Assembly (NCBI GenBank): GCA_050692915.1
Contig: JBOGVU010000026.1
Coordinates: 1-28,934, forward strand
Reading direction: 5' to 3'
Source: CALAEC01 sp050692915
GTDB taxonomy: Bacteria; Actinomycetota; UBA4738; CALAEC01
Length of the DNA stretch: 28,934 bases
Below, in pieces: positions 8,511-16,369 of the stretch. The position numbers and the translations under genes are program-made. Within the stretch, counting starts at the first letter, position 1, and every line of letters begins with the position of its first letter. Under the pieces are notes generated by a model. That model was not told the origin of the DNA. It made no database searches and saw nothing but the letters and a program-made list of their open reading frames with translations.

Positions 8511-9158
8511 ATGTCGGGCACCGTCGGCGCCCTCCTCCTGATCCTGCTCATCGCGGTGATGCTGTGGTTCGCCCTGGGCACCCAGCGCAACGTCCGGCGA
8601 GGGAACGATCTCCTCCGGTGGCTCCAGGGCGGCCTTCCCCTGTTGGGCAAGAGGACCACCATGCGGTGGCTGGGCAGCTCCGCCATCGTCCTGAAGATCG
8701 GCGAAGCTGCCGAGCCCTTCCGCGAGGCCGAGGTCGTGGTGGTCCTGGAGCCGCGCGACGTGGCCATGCTGTGGGCCTGGTCCCGGCGGCGCGGCCGGCG
8801 AGACTTCCTGATCCTCCGAGGGTGGCTCCGAAGCGCCCCCCGCCTCGAGCTCGAGGCCGGCGACCCCAGGGGGTGGACCGGGGACGACCGGCTCCGACGC
8901 CTGGACGACCAGGCCTGGCGCGAAGCCGGGTGGGGCGACCAGGACGTCCGCGCCGCCGTCAGTCCCGATGCCGATCCCTCCGAGGCCCGGCGCGCCTGGC
9001 AGCCCCTCACCGAGGTCTCGGGAGGCGTGTGGCGCATCTCCGTCCGTCGTGAGCACCCCCATGTCGAGGTACACGTGATCCCACCCGAGCCCACCACGCC
9101 CGCCGAGCGACTGATCGGCGCGTTCGGCGAACTGGGCCGGTCGGTCATGCGTCGATGA
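8511..9158 (+). CDS. membrane-anchored hypothetical protein
   Basis: A 215-residue protein with one N-terminal membrane helix (about residues 4-22) followed by a basic GTQRNVRRGND and a soluble domain rich in Trp, Arg and beta-strand-like stretches (VVVVLEPRD, WRISVRRE, VEVHVIPPE). No family is recognised. The ATG is supported by a promoter whose -10 lies 7 nt upstream, and there is no Shine-Dalgarno. It is transcribed divergently from the small-protein/ArsA-like operon with 100 nt between start codons, so the two units may be co-regulated. It ends before a hairpin shared with the convergent transporter gene. Confidence 0.75.
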   Translation: MSGTVGALLLILLIAVMLWFALGTQRNVRRGNDLLRWLQGGLPLLGKRTTMRWLGSSAIVLKIGEAAEPFREAEVVVVLEPRDVAMLWAWSRRRGRRDFLILRGWLRSAPRLELEAGDPRGWTGDDRLRRLDDQAWREAGWGDQDVRAAVSPDADPSEARRAWQPLTEVSGGVWRISVRREHPHVEVHVIPPEPTTPAERLIGAFGELGRSVMRR

Positions 9159-9192
9159 GGAGGGAGCCGCGCCCCGGCGCGGCCCCTCCCTC
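9159..9192. terminator. hairpin between convergent genes
   Basis: An imperfect inverted repeat. GCCGCG (9166-9171) pairs with CGCGGC (9178-9183) around a CCCCGG loop, and the stem extends outward through GAGGAGGG against CCCTCCCTC with small bulges. It sits directly after the stop at 9158 and just before the convergent stop at 9198. It likely serves as a bidirectional terminator, although neither side has a T-run. Confidence 0.5.
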
Positions 9193-9195
9193 GGC

Positions 9196-11100
9196 CTATT
9201 CCCCGCCGCCGGTGACCACAGGCCTCGGCGCCTCACCGATCGGCGCCCGCCGGTACCGGAAGTAGGCGCGGTACCCGTCGAAGGCGATCACCAGCGCCGC
9301 CACCACCAGCAGCAGCGCCACCACGATCATGGCCCAGGCGCCGCCGGCGGCCACGCCGGCAACCCCCTCCGCGGTGGCGATCGTCTCGAACAGGTTGTAC
9401 GCCGTGACCAGCGATGCGGCGATGGTGGTCACGTACATGAACACCATGGGGAGCCCCGCGTAGGCCGGGTTCCGGCCCACCGAGGCCAGCCACACCGTCA
9501 CGATCAGCAGCGACAGCGCGGCCATCAGCTGGTTCGACGCCCCGAACAGCTGCCACAGGTAGACCCAGGTGCCGGTCAGAACCAGCCCGATCGCCAGGAC
9601 CATGGAGACGATCGAGGCGACGTGCTGGTTCTTGAACCCCACCCAGGCCTCCCCCAGCCATTCACCGAGCGTCACCCGCATCAATCGGAACACCAGCTGG
9701 ACCACGGTGAGCACGATGACCACGAACGCGCCGAAGCCGAGCGCCGTGCCGAACGTGGTGTCCAGCGCTCCGAAGGTGGCCACGTTCAGCAGGCTGCCCA
9801 CGCCGGCGGCGAAGGCACCCGCTCCGGCGGCCCCGGTGATAGCCACGGCCGTCAGGGACAACAGGCCAAGGGTGTTCTCGGAGAACATCCCCCCGCCGCC
9901 CACCGGCAGGGCGTCGGTCTCGAACTCCAGCTGCCTGGCCGTCCCCACCGAACCGAACAGGGCGTGCCATCCGGAGATCGCCCCGCAGGCGATGGTCACG
10001 AAGAGCATGGGCCAGAGCGGCTGGAGCGCCCCGGTGGTCTGCTCCGGAGCGAACCCGTTGTACCCGGCGATCTGGAAGCCGCCGTCGGTGGCTCCGTCGA
10101 CGATCCCCAGCGGTGCCAGGACCGCCCCGATCGCCGAGAGGCCGATGGTCAGCGCGGTGATCCAGAACCCGATGTAGTTGACGGGCTGAGCGAACTTCCA
10201 GATGGGCAGGTTGGCCCCCAGGTAGCTGAAGACCAGGAGGAACACCGCCCACATGACGTAGCTGGGCAAGACGTTGATCGTGCCCGCCTCCGCATCGAAC
10301 GTCGCGCTCGACACCGGAGCCCCGGTCGCCGGATCCCTGGTGATGCGGGGGTCCGCGCCTGTGGGATCCTCGACCTCGTAGATGGCCCCGCTGCCGTTCA
10401 CCGAGTCGTTGATGGCCAGGACGGTTCCGCTGATCGGGCCGGCGGCCCAGTCCGGCGGGCTCTCCTCCAGGTTGGCTCCGATCGGCCCGATGGCCATGGC
10501 CAGGACCGTGACCACCACCACGAGGAGGGTGGTGCCGACGATACCCGCCTTGCGCCGGTAGATCAGCCAGCCGGCCACCAGCCCCATCAAGGCCAGGACC
10601 GTGATCCCGAACGGGACATCGGGGCGGGCGGCCAGGATCGCGGCCATGATGCCGACGAACGCACCGGCGATCAGGAGCAGATAGAAGAAGATGAAGACGT
10701 ACAGGATCCGGCGCGTGCGCTCAGATACCAGCCGATGGGCGATGGCCGCCAGGGAGTTCCCGTCGTTGCGGACCGCGACCATGATGGCGCTGTAGTCGCT
10801 GGCCCAGCCGATCAGGCTCACCCCGATCATGAGCCACAGGATCGACGGCACCCATCCCCACAAGGCTGCCGCCGTGATGACGCCGACGATGGGTCCGGCC
10901 GCGGCGATCGACTTGAAGTGATAGCCGTAGAGGACGAACCGGCTGGTCGGCACGAAGTCCACCCCGTCCATGTACATCCGGGCGGGAGTGGCTCGTTCGG
11001 GATCGGACTGGATCACCCGCCGGTCGATCTGCTTCGCGTAGAACTTGTACGCGAGGTAGATCACCACCAAGCCGATCACCACGACCCACAGTGAGTTCAT
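9196..11100 (-). CDS. cstA: CstA-family carbon starvation protein / peptide or pyruvate transporter
   Basis: A 634-residue polytopic membrane protein. The family core is clear near the N-terminus: DFVPTSRFVLYGYHFKSIA, then AAGPIVG, WGWVPSILWLMIGVSLIGW and ASDYSAIM. Members import peptides or pyruvate during carbon limitation. About fifteen hydrophobic segments are visible. A polar stretch of roughly 75 residues (from about residue 213, GANLEESPPDW) forms a large extramembrane loop. ATG 11100 is chosen because AGGAGG (11107-11112) ends 6 nt before it; the in-frame ATG at 11106 abuts the Shine-Dalgarno with no spacing. The usual small YbdD-type partner is absent; instead a CxxC protein lies upstream on the same strand. 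Confidence 0.92.
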   Translation of the reverse strand: MNSLWVVVIGLVVIYLAYKFYAKQIDRRVIQSDPERATPARMYMDGVDFVPTSRFVLYGYHFKSIAAAGPIVGVITAAALWGWVPSILWLMIGVSLIGWASDYSAIMVAVRNDGNSLAAIAHRLVSERTRRILYVFIFFYLLLIAGAFVGIMAAILAARPDVPFGITVLALMGLVAGWLIYRRKAGIVGTTLLVVVVTVLAMAIGPIGANLEESPPDWAAGPISGTVLAINDSVNGSGAIYEVEDPTGADPRITRDPATGAPVSSATFDAEAGTINVLPSYVMWAVFLLVFSYLGANLPIWKFAQPVNYIGFWITALTIGLSAIGAVLAPLGIVDGATDGGFQIAGYNGFAPEQTTGALQPLWPMLFVTIACGAISGWHALFGSVGTARQLEFETDALPVGGGGMFSENTLGLLSLTAVAITGAAGAGAFAAGVGSLLNVATFGALDTTFGTALGFGAFVVIVLTVVQLVFRLMRVTLGEWLGEAWVGFKNQHVASIVSMVLAIGLVLTGTWVYLWQLFGASNQLMAALSLLIVTVWLASVGRNPAYAGLPMVFMYVTTIAASLVTAYNLFETIATAEGVAGVAAGGAWAMIVVALLLVVAALVIAFDGYRAYFRYRRAPIGEAPRPVVTGGGE

Positions 11101-11173
11101 GGACATCCTCCTGTCTGTTCCGAGGCTCCCTCTCCCTCACCACCCCGACGTTCGCCGTCGATCGCACCTCCTT

Positions 11174-11557
11174 TCAGTTGGTGGGAGCGGTGATGTACCG
11201 CTCGATGACCCGAAGGGCCTCATCGAGATCCTCGGCCCCCACGTACCGCCGTTCTCCCTCGACGATCACCGCCGGGTACCTGCGGAGCCGGTGCCGGAAC
11301 GACTTCCAGACGCCCTGGATGGACGCGACGTCGACCACCTTGATCCGGAGCCGAGGCCCGAAGCGCTCGCGGAGATCGTGGACCCACGAGGAAACCTCGG
11401 AGTACTCGCGGCGGAGATCCTCGGGGAGCGATTCGCGAGCCTGGTCGCGACGGAAGGTCTCGCCCAGCCCGGCGTGTCCGAAGGTCAGCTCACAATGCTG
11501 GCAATGGGCGAACACGGTGGGCGCGTAGGTGATGACCTCGACCTCGACCGCTCGCAT
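11174..11557 (-). CDS. thioredoxin-fold-like CxxC protein
   Basis: A 127-residue protein beginning MRAVEVEVITYAP, with a beta-strand followed by a CQHC motif (Cys19, Cys22) in thioredoxin/glutaredoxin position. Later YPAVIVEGERRYVG resembles the cis-proline strand and following turn of that fold, and a C-terminal helix DLDEALRVIERY follows. The insert between (residues 30-85) is charged and helical. An in-frame ATG at 11584 would add nine residues, but the fold pattern fits the start at 11557. It may be a thiol redox protein or a metal-binding protein. It is co-oriented with the CstA gene 73 nt downstream, so a joint transcript is plausible. Confidence 0.75.
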   Translation of the reverse strand: MRAVEVEVITYAPTVFAHCQHCELTFGHAGLGETFRRDQARESLPEDLRREYSEVSSWVHDLRERFGPRLRIKVVDVASIQGVWKSFRHRLRRYPAVIVEGERRYVGAEDLDEALRVIERYITAPTN

Positions 11558-11614
11558 GGGCCAACCCCGGCCGAATCCTAGCACCGCGGGCCCGCCGACA
11601 GAAATCGACCGCGG

Positions 11615-11926
11615 TCACCCCTCCGGAGCCCGCCGGACCACCAGCGTCATCCCGTCGACCTCCTCGACCCGGACCCGGTCCCCCGGTTGACCATCCAGGA
11701 CCCGCGCCGGGTACGAGGTCCCCCGGATCCGCACCCGCCCTCCGTCGCCGAGGACGCCCACCTCGCCCACGATCCCCTGGGCCCCGGCCCGGTGGCGCTG
11801 GCGAACCGCCCACCGCCACACCCGGAACTCGAACGCCTCTACGCCGATCAGCACGGCGATGACCACGGCCGACCAGGGCAGGTCGAGGAACAGGACCGCC
11901 AGGGTCCCGCCGACCAGGAGGGCCAC
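11615..11926 (-). CDS. NfeD-like membrane protein
   Basis: A short 103-residue NfeD-family protein. One or two hydrophobic helices lie at residues 2-28, then a basic linker, then a small OB-fold-like beta domain (about residues 46-98) with GIVGEVGVLGDGGRVRIRG and ARVLDGQPGDRVRVEEVDGMTLVV. NfeD proteins usually partner flotillin/stomatin proteins in membrane organisation; no such partner is in the window. The GTG start at 11926 lies 6 nt after the stop of the upstream GreA-family gene, so the two are likely cotranscribed. Confidence 0.8.
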   Translation of the reverse strand: MALLVGGTLAVLFLDLPWSAVVIAVLIGVEAFEFRVWRWAVRQRHRAGAQGIVGEVGVLGDGGRVRIRGTSYPARVLDGQPGDRVRVEEVDGMTLVVRRAPEG

Positions 11927-11932
11927 CGGGCT

Positions 11933-12451
11933 CTAGGCCCGGGGCTCCAGGCGGACGACCTCGCAGACGAAGGTGCCGCCGGGGGCGCGGTACGTGACCC
12001 GGTCGCCGGCCCGCCGGCCCAGGAGCGCCGTCCCGAACGGCGAGTCCACCGAGACCGTGCGGACGCCGTCGATGCGCTCCTCCTTCGACGCGGCCAGCAG
12101 GTACGTCTCTTCCTCCTCGTCGTCCTCGTCCAGCGGTCGAACCGTGACCATGACGCCCGGGGCGGCCGTGTCCGCGTCAGTCGGCGATTCCACGATGTCG
12201 GGATCCTTCAGCAGACCCTCCAGCTCGCGGATCCGGGCCTCCATGAGGCCCTGGTCGTCCTTGGCCGCGTCGTAGTCGGCGTTCTCACGGATGTCCCCAT
12301 GCTCCCGGGCGACCTGCAGGCGCTCGGCCACACGTCGCCGGCCGTCGGTTCGCAGGCGCTCGAGCTCCTCGGCCAGGCGCTCGAACGCGTCCCGCGTGAG
12401 CACCGCGCTGGCCTTCTGTCCGGGATTGCGGCGGAACGTCGGCTCATCCAT
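11933..12451 (-). CDS. greA: GreA/GreB-family transcription elongation factor
   Basis: A 172-residue factor expected to bind RNA polymerase's secondary channel and stimulate cleavage of backtracked transcripts. The N-terminal coiled coil begins LTRDAFERLAEELERL, and the tip GDIRENADYDAAKDDQG keeps the acidic Asp and Glu that position metal. The C-terminal FKBP-like domain has VSVDSPFGTALLGRRAGD. An acidic run DEDDEEEE lies in a loop of the C-terminal domain. ATG 12451 is taken from family length. An in-frame ATG 12484 adds 11 residues and sits 8 nt after a minus-strand -10-like TATCGT, so a leaderless longer form is also possible. It is divergent from the tetR gene across a shared palindrome. 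Confidence 0.87.
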   Translation of the reverse strand: MDEPTFRRNPGQKASAVLTRDAFERLAEELERLRTDGRRRVAERLQVAREHGDIRENADYDAAKDDQGLMEARIRELEGLLKDPDIVESPTDADTAAPGVMVTVRPLDEDDEEEETYLLAASKEERIDGVRTVSVDSPFGTALLGRRAGDRVTYRAPGGTFVCEVVRLEPRA

Positions 12452-12490
12452 GTCCCAGGAATCTACCAAGTGCTCGGCCGACATGGACCT

Positions 12491-12521
12491 TGACGATATG
12501 ACGCGATGCGTCCTATCGTCA
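12491..12521. promoter_or_regulatory. 31-bp palindromic operator between greA-like and tetR genes
   Basis: Two 14-bp arms, TGACGATATGACGC and GCGTCCTATCGTCA, are inverted about GAT with one mismatch. The length and position suit a TetR dimer (or pair of dimers) controlling the tetR-diiron operon and perhaps the divergent greA-like gene. The same bases carry both promoters: TTGACG (12490-12495)-N18-TATCGT (12514-12519) on plus, and GTGACG (12522-12517)-N18-TATCGT (12498-12493) on minus. Confidence 0.75.
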
Positions 12522-12533
12522 CAGGCACCACAC

Positions 12534-13124
12534 ATGGCAACGCCGACCACCACGACCGGCGAGAGCACCCGGGCCCGGATCCTCGACGCCGCCTTCGAGG
12601 CCGTGTCCACGTTCGGGCTCTCCCGGCTCACCATGGACGACGTGGCCAGGCTGGCCGGGCTGGTCCGCCAGAGCGTGTACCGGTACTTCGGATCGAAGGA
12701 CGAGCTGATCGTGGCGCTGGTGGTCCGCGAGGAGGAGGCCTTCCTCGACGGGGTCCGGGAGGCCCAGGCCAGGCACGCCGAACTCGAGGCGGCCATGCGC
12801 GAGGCGGTGCTGTTCTGCCTCCGGACACTGCGGGAGCATCCCCTGCTCGACCGGCTACTGGCCTCGGAGCCCGAGAGCCTCCTCCCCTACCTCACCACCC
12901 GGGCCGGCCCCGTGGTGGCCCGGGCCCGCGAGGTCCTGGAGGACCTGGCGGCCCAGCGCGTCGGAGTTCGCTCGGGGCTGGTGCACCGGACCGCGGACGT
13001 CGCCGTGCGGGCCATCATCTCCTACGCGCTCACCCCCAGCGAAGACGACCCCGAGGACGTGGCCCGTGAGCTGGCCCGTATCCTGGCCTCCGCGCTCGAG
13101 GTCCGAGAGGAGGACGTCCGATGA
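12534..13124 (+). CDS. TetR-family transcriptional regulator
   Basis: A 196-residue regulator with an N-terminal helix-turn-helix: RARILDAAFEAVSTFG, then LTMDDVARLAGLVRQSVYRY and FGSKDELI, the classic TetR DNA-binding domain (residues 10-58). The rest is an all-helical ligand-binding/dimer domain. ATG 12534 lies downstream of the 31-bp palindrome and about 8 nt after the expected transcription start. An in-frame ATG at 12498 falls inside the operator and is unlikely. The stop overlaps the start of the diiron gene (ATGA), so the regulator and its probable target form one autoregulated operon. The ligand is unknown; diiron oxygenase substrates (lipids, aromatics) are possible. Confidence 0.9.
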   Translation: MATPTTTTGESTRARILDAAFEAVSTFGLSRLTMDDVARLAGLVRQSVYRYFGSKDELIVALVVREEEAFLDGVREAQARHAELEAAMREAVLFCLRTLREHPLLDRLLASEPESLLPYLTTRAGPVVARAREVLEDLAAQRVGVRSGLVHRTADVAVRAIISYALTPSEDDPEDVARELARILASALEVREEDVR

Positions 13125-14260
13125 GCACCCGCCGCTACACGCTGCCGGTCGACCAGACGAAGTGGGAAGTCCCTTCCGGGAACGTCACCGTGTTCAACTG
13201 GGACTACGACGAGAGCCGGGACCAGCTCCTGACGCTGTACGAGAAGGGCAAGGAGAAGCAGTGGAACGCCCAGACCCGGCTCGACTGGTCCATCGAGGTC
13301 GATCCCCGGTCCCAGGCGAACGGCCCCGACTACTCCATCCCGATCTTCGGCTCGGACATGTGGGAGCGGATGACCGAGGAGGAGCGGGCCGAGGCCCGCC
13401 ACCACATCGTGGCCTGGATGAACTCGCAGTTCCTCCACGGCGAGCAGGGCGCCCTGATCTGCGCGTCCAAGATCGTCCAGACGGTCCCCGACCTCGACTC
13501 GAAGTTCTACGCGGCCACCCAGGTCATGGACGAGGCCCGCCACGTCGAGATGTACGGGCGGTACGTTCAGGACAAGCTCGAGCTGGCCTACCCGATCAAC
13601 GCGGACCTCAAGGCGCTCCTCAACCAGGTGATCGCCGACGAGCGGTGGGACATGACGTACCTCGGCATGCAGGTGATCATCGAGGGCCTGGCGCTGGCCG
13701 CGTTCGCCCTGATCCGGGATTTCTCCGAGGAGCCCCTGTCGAAGGCCATCAACACGTACGTGATGCAAGACGAGGCCCGGCACGTGGCGTTCGGCCGCCT
13801 GGCCCTCCGCGACCACTACCCCCAGCTCACCCAGAAGGAGCGCGACGAGCGCGAGGAGTTCGTGGTGGAGGCGTGCTACCTGATGCGGAACCGGTTCATG
13901 GCCCAAGAGGTGTGGGAGCGCCTCGGCCTCGACGTGGAGAAGTGCATGACGTATGTCGAGGAGTCGGAGATGACCCGGGAGTTCCGCACGATGCTGTTCT
14001 CCCGCATCGTGCCCACGGTCAAGGACATCGGGCTGTGGGGTCCCAAGGTCCAGAAGGCCTACCAGGACCTGGGCGTCCTCCAGTACCAGGACGTCGACCC
14101 CGACCAGCTCCAGGCCCAGGACGAGGCCCTGGCCCGCAGCCTGGACACCTCGCGGGGCCTCTCCCCCGAGGCCGACGCCTCGGCCAGGCTGGCCGGGGTC
14201 GACCCCACCCGTGCCCTCGAGGTGGAGGAGACCATCCGCCTGGGCGCCGACGACAAGTAG
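13121..14260 (+). CDS. ferritin-like diiron protein (putative oxygenase/desaturase-type)
   Basis: A 379-residue soluble protein with a four-helix-bundle diiron site. Two EARH motifs (Glu138/His141 in MDEARHVEMY and Glu218/His221 in QDEARHVAFG), Glu108 in HGEQGAL and Glu188 in IIEGLAL give the carboxylate/histidine set typical of R2-like, AurF-like and related ferritin-like oxygenases. The C-terminal 80 residues (from about 300) are a less conserved, helix-rich extension. It overlaps the tetR stop by 4 nt. Its usual partners, a ferredoxin or reductase, are not adjacent. The substrate cannot be read; O2-dependent hydroxylation or N-oxidation under TetR control is the inference. Confidence 0.85.
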   Translation: MSTRRYTLPVDQTKWEVPSGNVTVFNWDYDESRDQLLTLYEKGKEKQWNAQTRLDWSIEVDPRSQANGPDYSIPIFGSDMWERMTEEERAEARHHIVAWMNSQFLHGEQGALICASKIVQTVPDLDSKFYAATQVMDEARHVEMYGRYVQDKLELAYPINADLKALLNQVIADERWDMTYLGMQVIIEGLALAAFALIRDFSEEPLSKAINTYVMQDEARHVAFGRLALRDHYPQLTQKERDEREEFVVEACYLMRNRFMAQEVWERLGLDVEKCMTYVEESEMTREFRTMLFSRIVPTVKDIGLWGPKVQKAYQDLGVLQYQDVDPDQLQAQDEALARSLDTSRGLSPEADASARLAGVDPTRALEVEETIRLGADDK

Positions 14261-14272
14261 CTCGCCGGCGAA

Positions 14273-15304
14273 TCAGTAGGCGCCCCAGATCCTCCAGCCG
14301 TCCTCTCGCCGGATCAAGAGGAGCGTGGTATCGAGGCTGGCGCTGTCCGACCCGTCATCGACGATGACGAACCAGGAGCGGTCGGCGACCTCGGTCCCGC
14401 AGTCGCGCTCGACGAAGCCGTAGCCCTCGACGGGACCGTCCGCTACGGCCCTTACCGGGATCGGGCCACTCGACCCGATGATGTCGTCGACGCCTTCGGC
14501 GGCAGGGTCCAGCAACGCCGCGGCCGTGGCCTCGTTGCCGGATCGCAGCGCCGTGGCAAATCGGACGGCGACGTCGACGGCCTGAGCGGAGGGGTCCGGT
14601 GGCCGCGGCATCGAACCATCCAGATTCGGACACCGCTGGAGCGTTGCGGTGATCGGCCGCAGGCCCTCGGCCACGAGCAGGAGCTCCGGGAGCTCCAGCC
14701 CGTGCTCGTCCAGCGAGAACAGGGCGCACCGGTCGTCCAGCGAGGCTCCCCTCGGGTGGAAGAACTGGACGATGTATCGGTCACCGCCGGGCTCGACCGG
14801 CCCGAAGTCGGCCGTTCGTGCGCCCAGGACCCGGATCGTCGGGGCGTCGTCCTCTTGGGCCAGCTCCAGGAACAGCGTGCCCGGCCGGCGGACCTCGACG
14901 GAACGCTCGCCGTCAGTGTAGTGGATCACCAGCTGGCCCTCCTCGGCCGGAGGAGCCCCGGGAGCCGGGCCGACCACCGGCTCGGGGTCGAACCCCTCGG
15001 GGAGGTACCCGGGCTCGAAGGGGAGGGTTCCCTCGCATCGGAGATCCGTCGCCGGGGTGGTCGGAGCGACGGGTGACGGGCCGGCGGGCCGAGTGGCCTC
15101 CGGTGCCGTGAACACCCGACCAAGGAGCACGAAGCCTCCCGCCGTGGCGGCCACCACCGCCACCGCCAGGGCCGGGGCCCGCAGTCGACGGACGGCCCGC
15201 CGGCGGGTCTTGCGGGCCGCCACCCGCTCGAAGACCTCGCTGGTCACCGGCCGCTCCGGGGCCGCCCGCTCCAGGGCCGCGCTGATCCGCTCGTCAACGT
15301 CCAC
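14273..15304 (-). CDS. membrane protein cotranscribed with ECF sigma factor, candidate anti-sigma factor
   Basis: A 343-residue single-pass protein. A cytoplasmic N-terminus of about 40 residues (DERISAALERAAPERP) leads to a basic KTRRRAVRRLRAP stop, a membrane helix at about residues 43-62, and a large extracytoplasmic part with a Pro/Thr linker. The C-terminal region (RFATALRSGNEATAAALLDP to WRIWGAY) looks like an NTF2/DUF4878-type cone domain. No ZAS zinc motif is evident in the N-terminus, so the anti-sigma role rests on gene position: its GTG start overlaps the sigma gene by 11 nt. It may instead be a sigma-dependent surface protein. Confidence 0.75.
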   Translation of the reverse strand: MDVDERISAALERAAPERPVTSEVFERVAARKTRRRAVRRLRAPALAVAVVAATAGGFVLLGRVFTAPEATRPAGPSPVAPTTPATDLRCEGTLPFEPGYLPEGFDPEPVVGPAPGAPPAEEGQLVIHYTDGERSVEVRRPGTLFLELAQEDDAPTIRVLGARTADFGPVEPGGDRYIVQFFHPRGASLDDRCALFSLDEHGLELPELLLVAEGLRPITATLQRCPNLDGSMPRPPDPSAQAVDVAVRFATALRSGNEATAAALLDPAAEGVDDIIGSSGPIPVRAVADGPVEGYGFVERDCGTEVADRSWFVIVDDGSDSASLDTTLLLIRREDGWRIWGAY

Positions 15305-15797
15305 GATCTGGTGCCTCCTCCGCCTCCGACTGTCGCAACGTACGGGCCAGTGCCCCCCGGGCTCGATGCAACGAGGTCTTCACCGTGCCCGCGCTGACCC
15401 CCATGGCCCTGGCCACCTCCTCCACATCGAGACCCAGGTAGAAGCGAAGGACCGTCGCCTCCCGCTGACGAGCCGGGAGCCGATGGAGGGCCCGGCGGAC
15501 GTCGAGGGCCTCCTCGTCATCGGACGCTCGAGCCTCCGCCGGTGCCGAGACCGCCCAGGCGCGGCTCTCGGCCCTAGCCCTCCGCCACCGGCTCCTGCCC
15601 AGGTTGATGGCCACCACCGCCACCCACGCCCGCAGGGACTCGATGCGCTCCCCGCGCTCGGAACGCTCCCACGCTCGGGCCAACGCCTCCTGCACCGCGT
15701 CCTCCGCCGTCGCCGCGCTCCCGCACGCCAGGCCCACGGCCCCGACCAGTTTCGGGTACTCGTCCCGCAGGAACGCTCGGATCGTCGTCTCGTCCAG
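15294..15797 (-). CDS. ECF-type RNA polymerase sigma factor (likely CTG start)
   Basis: An extracytoplasmic-function sigma factor. Region 2 runs from FLRDEYPKLVGAVGLACGS through EDAVQEALARAWER and LRAWVAVVAINLGRSRWRR. Region 4 contains RRALHRLPARQREATVLRFY and the helix-turn-helix VEEVARAMGVSAGTVKTSLH. The first canonical start in frame (GTG 15737) would delete the first region 2 helix. Upstream the frame stays open and encodes the missing helix but contains no ATG, GTG or TTG before the stop at 15873-15875. CTG 15797 lies 7 nt after AAGGAG (15805-15810), so a 167-residue protein from CTG is the best fit. It overlaps the downstream membrane-protein gene. Confidence 0.83.
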   Translation of the reverse strand: MDETTIRAFLRDEYPKLVGAVGLACGSAATAEDAVQEALARAWERSERGERIESLRAWVAVVAINLGRSRWRRARAESRAWAVSAPAEARASDDEEALDVRRALHRLPARQREATVLRFYLGLDVEEVARAMGVSAGTVKTSLHRARGALARTLRQSEAEEAPDRGR

Positions 15798-15872
15798 CTC
15801 AGTGCTCCTTCGTTCACTCCGAAGACGCAGGAGACCTGGGGGTAGGTTGACAGGGCCCCGGGTGTTTCTCCC

Positions 15873-16325
15873 TCAGGGCTCGATCGAGTAGACCAGCCAG
15901 TCCTCGCGGCGGCCGCCGACCTTCTCGTAGAACCGTTGGGCTCGGTGGTTGTCCGGGGCCGTCTCCCAGGTCATCTCGGTGAGGCCCCGCGACCGGCACT
16001 CCGCCCGGCACGCCTCGAACAGCGCTATGGCCACCGGCGACCCTCGATGCGGCTCGACCACGTACAGGTCGTTCATGATGCCGATCCGGGTGCCGGTGAA
16101 CGTGCTCCAGGTGACGTACAGCGTGGCGAAGCCGACCAGATCGCCGTCGGCCTCGGCCACGAGCTGGACCCCCTCGTTCCCCTCGAGCATCGCCTCCCGC
16201 AGCCGGTCCATGGCCTCGGGTTCGGGCTCCGGCTGCCGGTAGAAGTCCACGACGTACTCGCGCATCAGCTCGGTCAGCCGCGGCGCGTCCCGCCGCTCGG
16301 CCCGACGCACCACCGCTTCGGTCAT
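15873..16325 (-). CDS. GNAT-family N-acetyltransferase
   Basis: A 150-residue acetyltransferase using acetyl-CoA. It starts VVRRAERRDAPRLTELMREY and contains GFATLYVTWSTFTG, then NDLYVVEPHRGSPVAIALFE (motif A, with RGS rather than the usual RGxGxG/A, so the pyrophosphate loop is degenerate), and TAPDNHRAQRFYEKVGG (motif B). The start ATG 16325 follows AGGAGG at 6-nt spacing. It is divergent from the thioesterase gene and downstream of no obvious partner. The substrate is unknown. Confidence 0.88.
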   Translation of the reverse strand: MTEAVVRRAERRDAPRLTELMREYVVDFYRQPEPEPEAMDRLREAMLEGNEGVQLVAEADGDLVGFATLYVTWSTFTGTRIGIMNDLYVVEPHRGSPVAIALFEACRAECRSRGLTEMTWETAPDNHRAQRFYEKVGGRREDWLVYSIEP

Positions 16326-16369
16326 CCACGCCTCCTCGTCCGGGGCCGCCAGGGTATCCTCGTCGCCCG

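Noticed and set aside
9622..11094. Plus-strand open frame of 490 codons
   Set aside because: Antisense to the CstA gene; composition is low-complexity Arg/Gly/Asp/His without recognisable folds.
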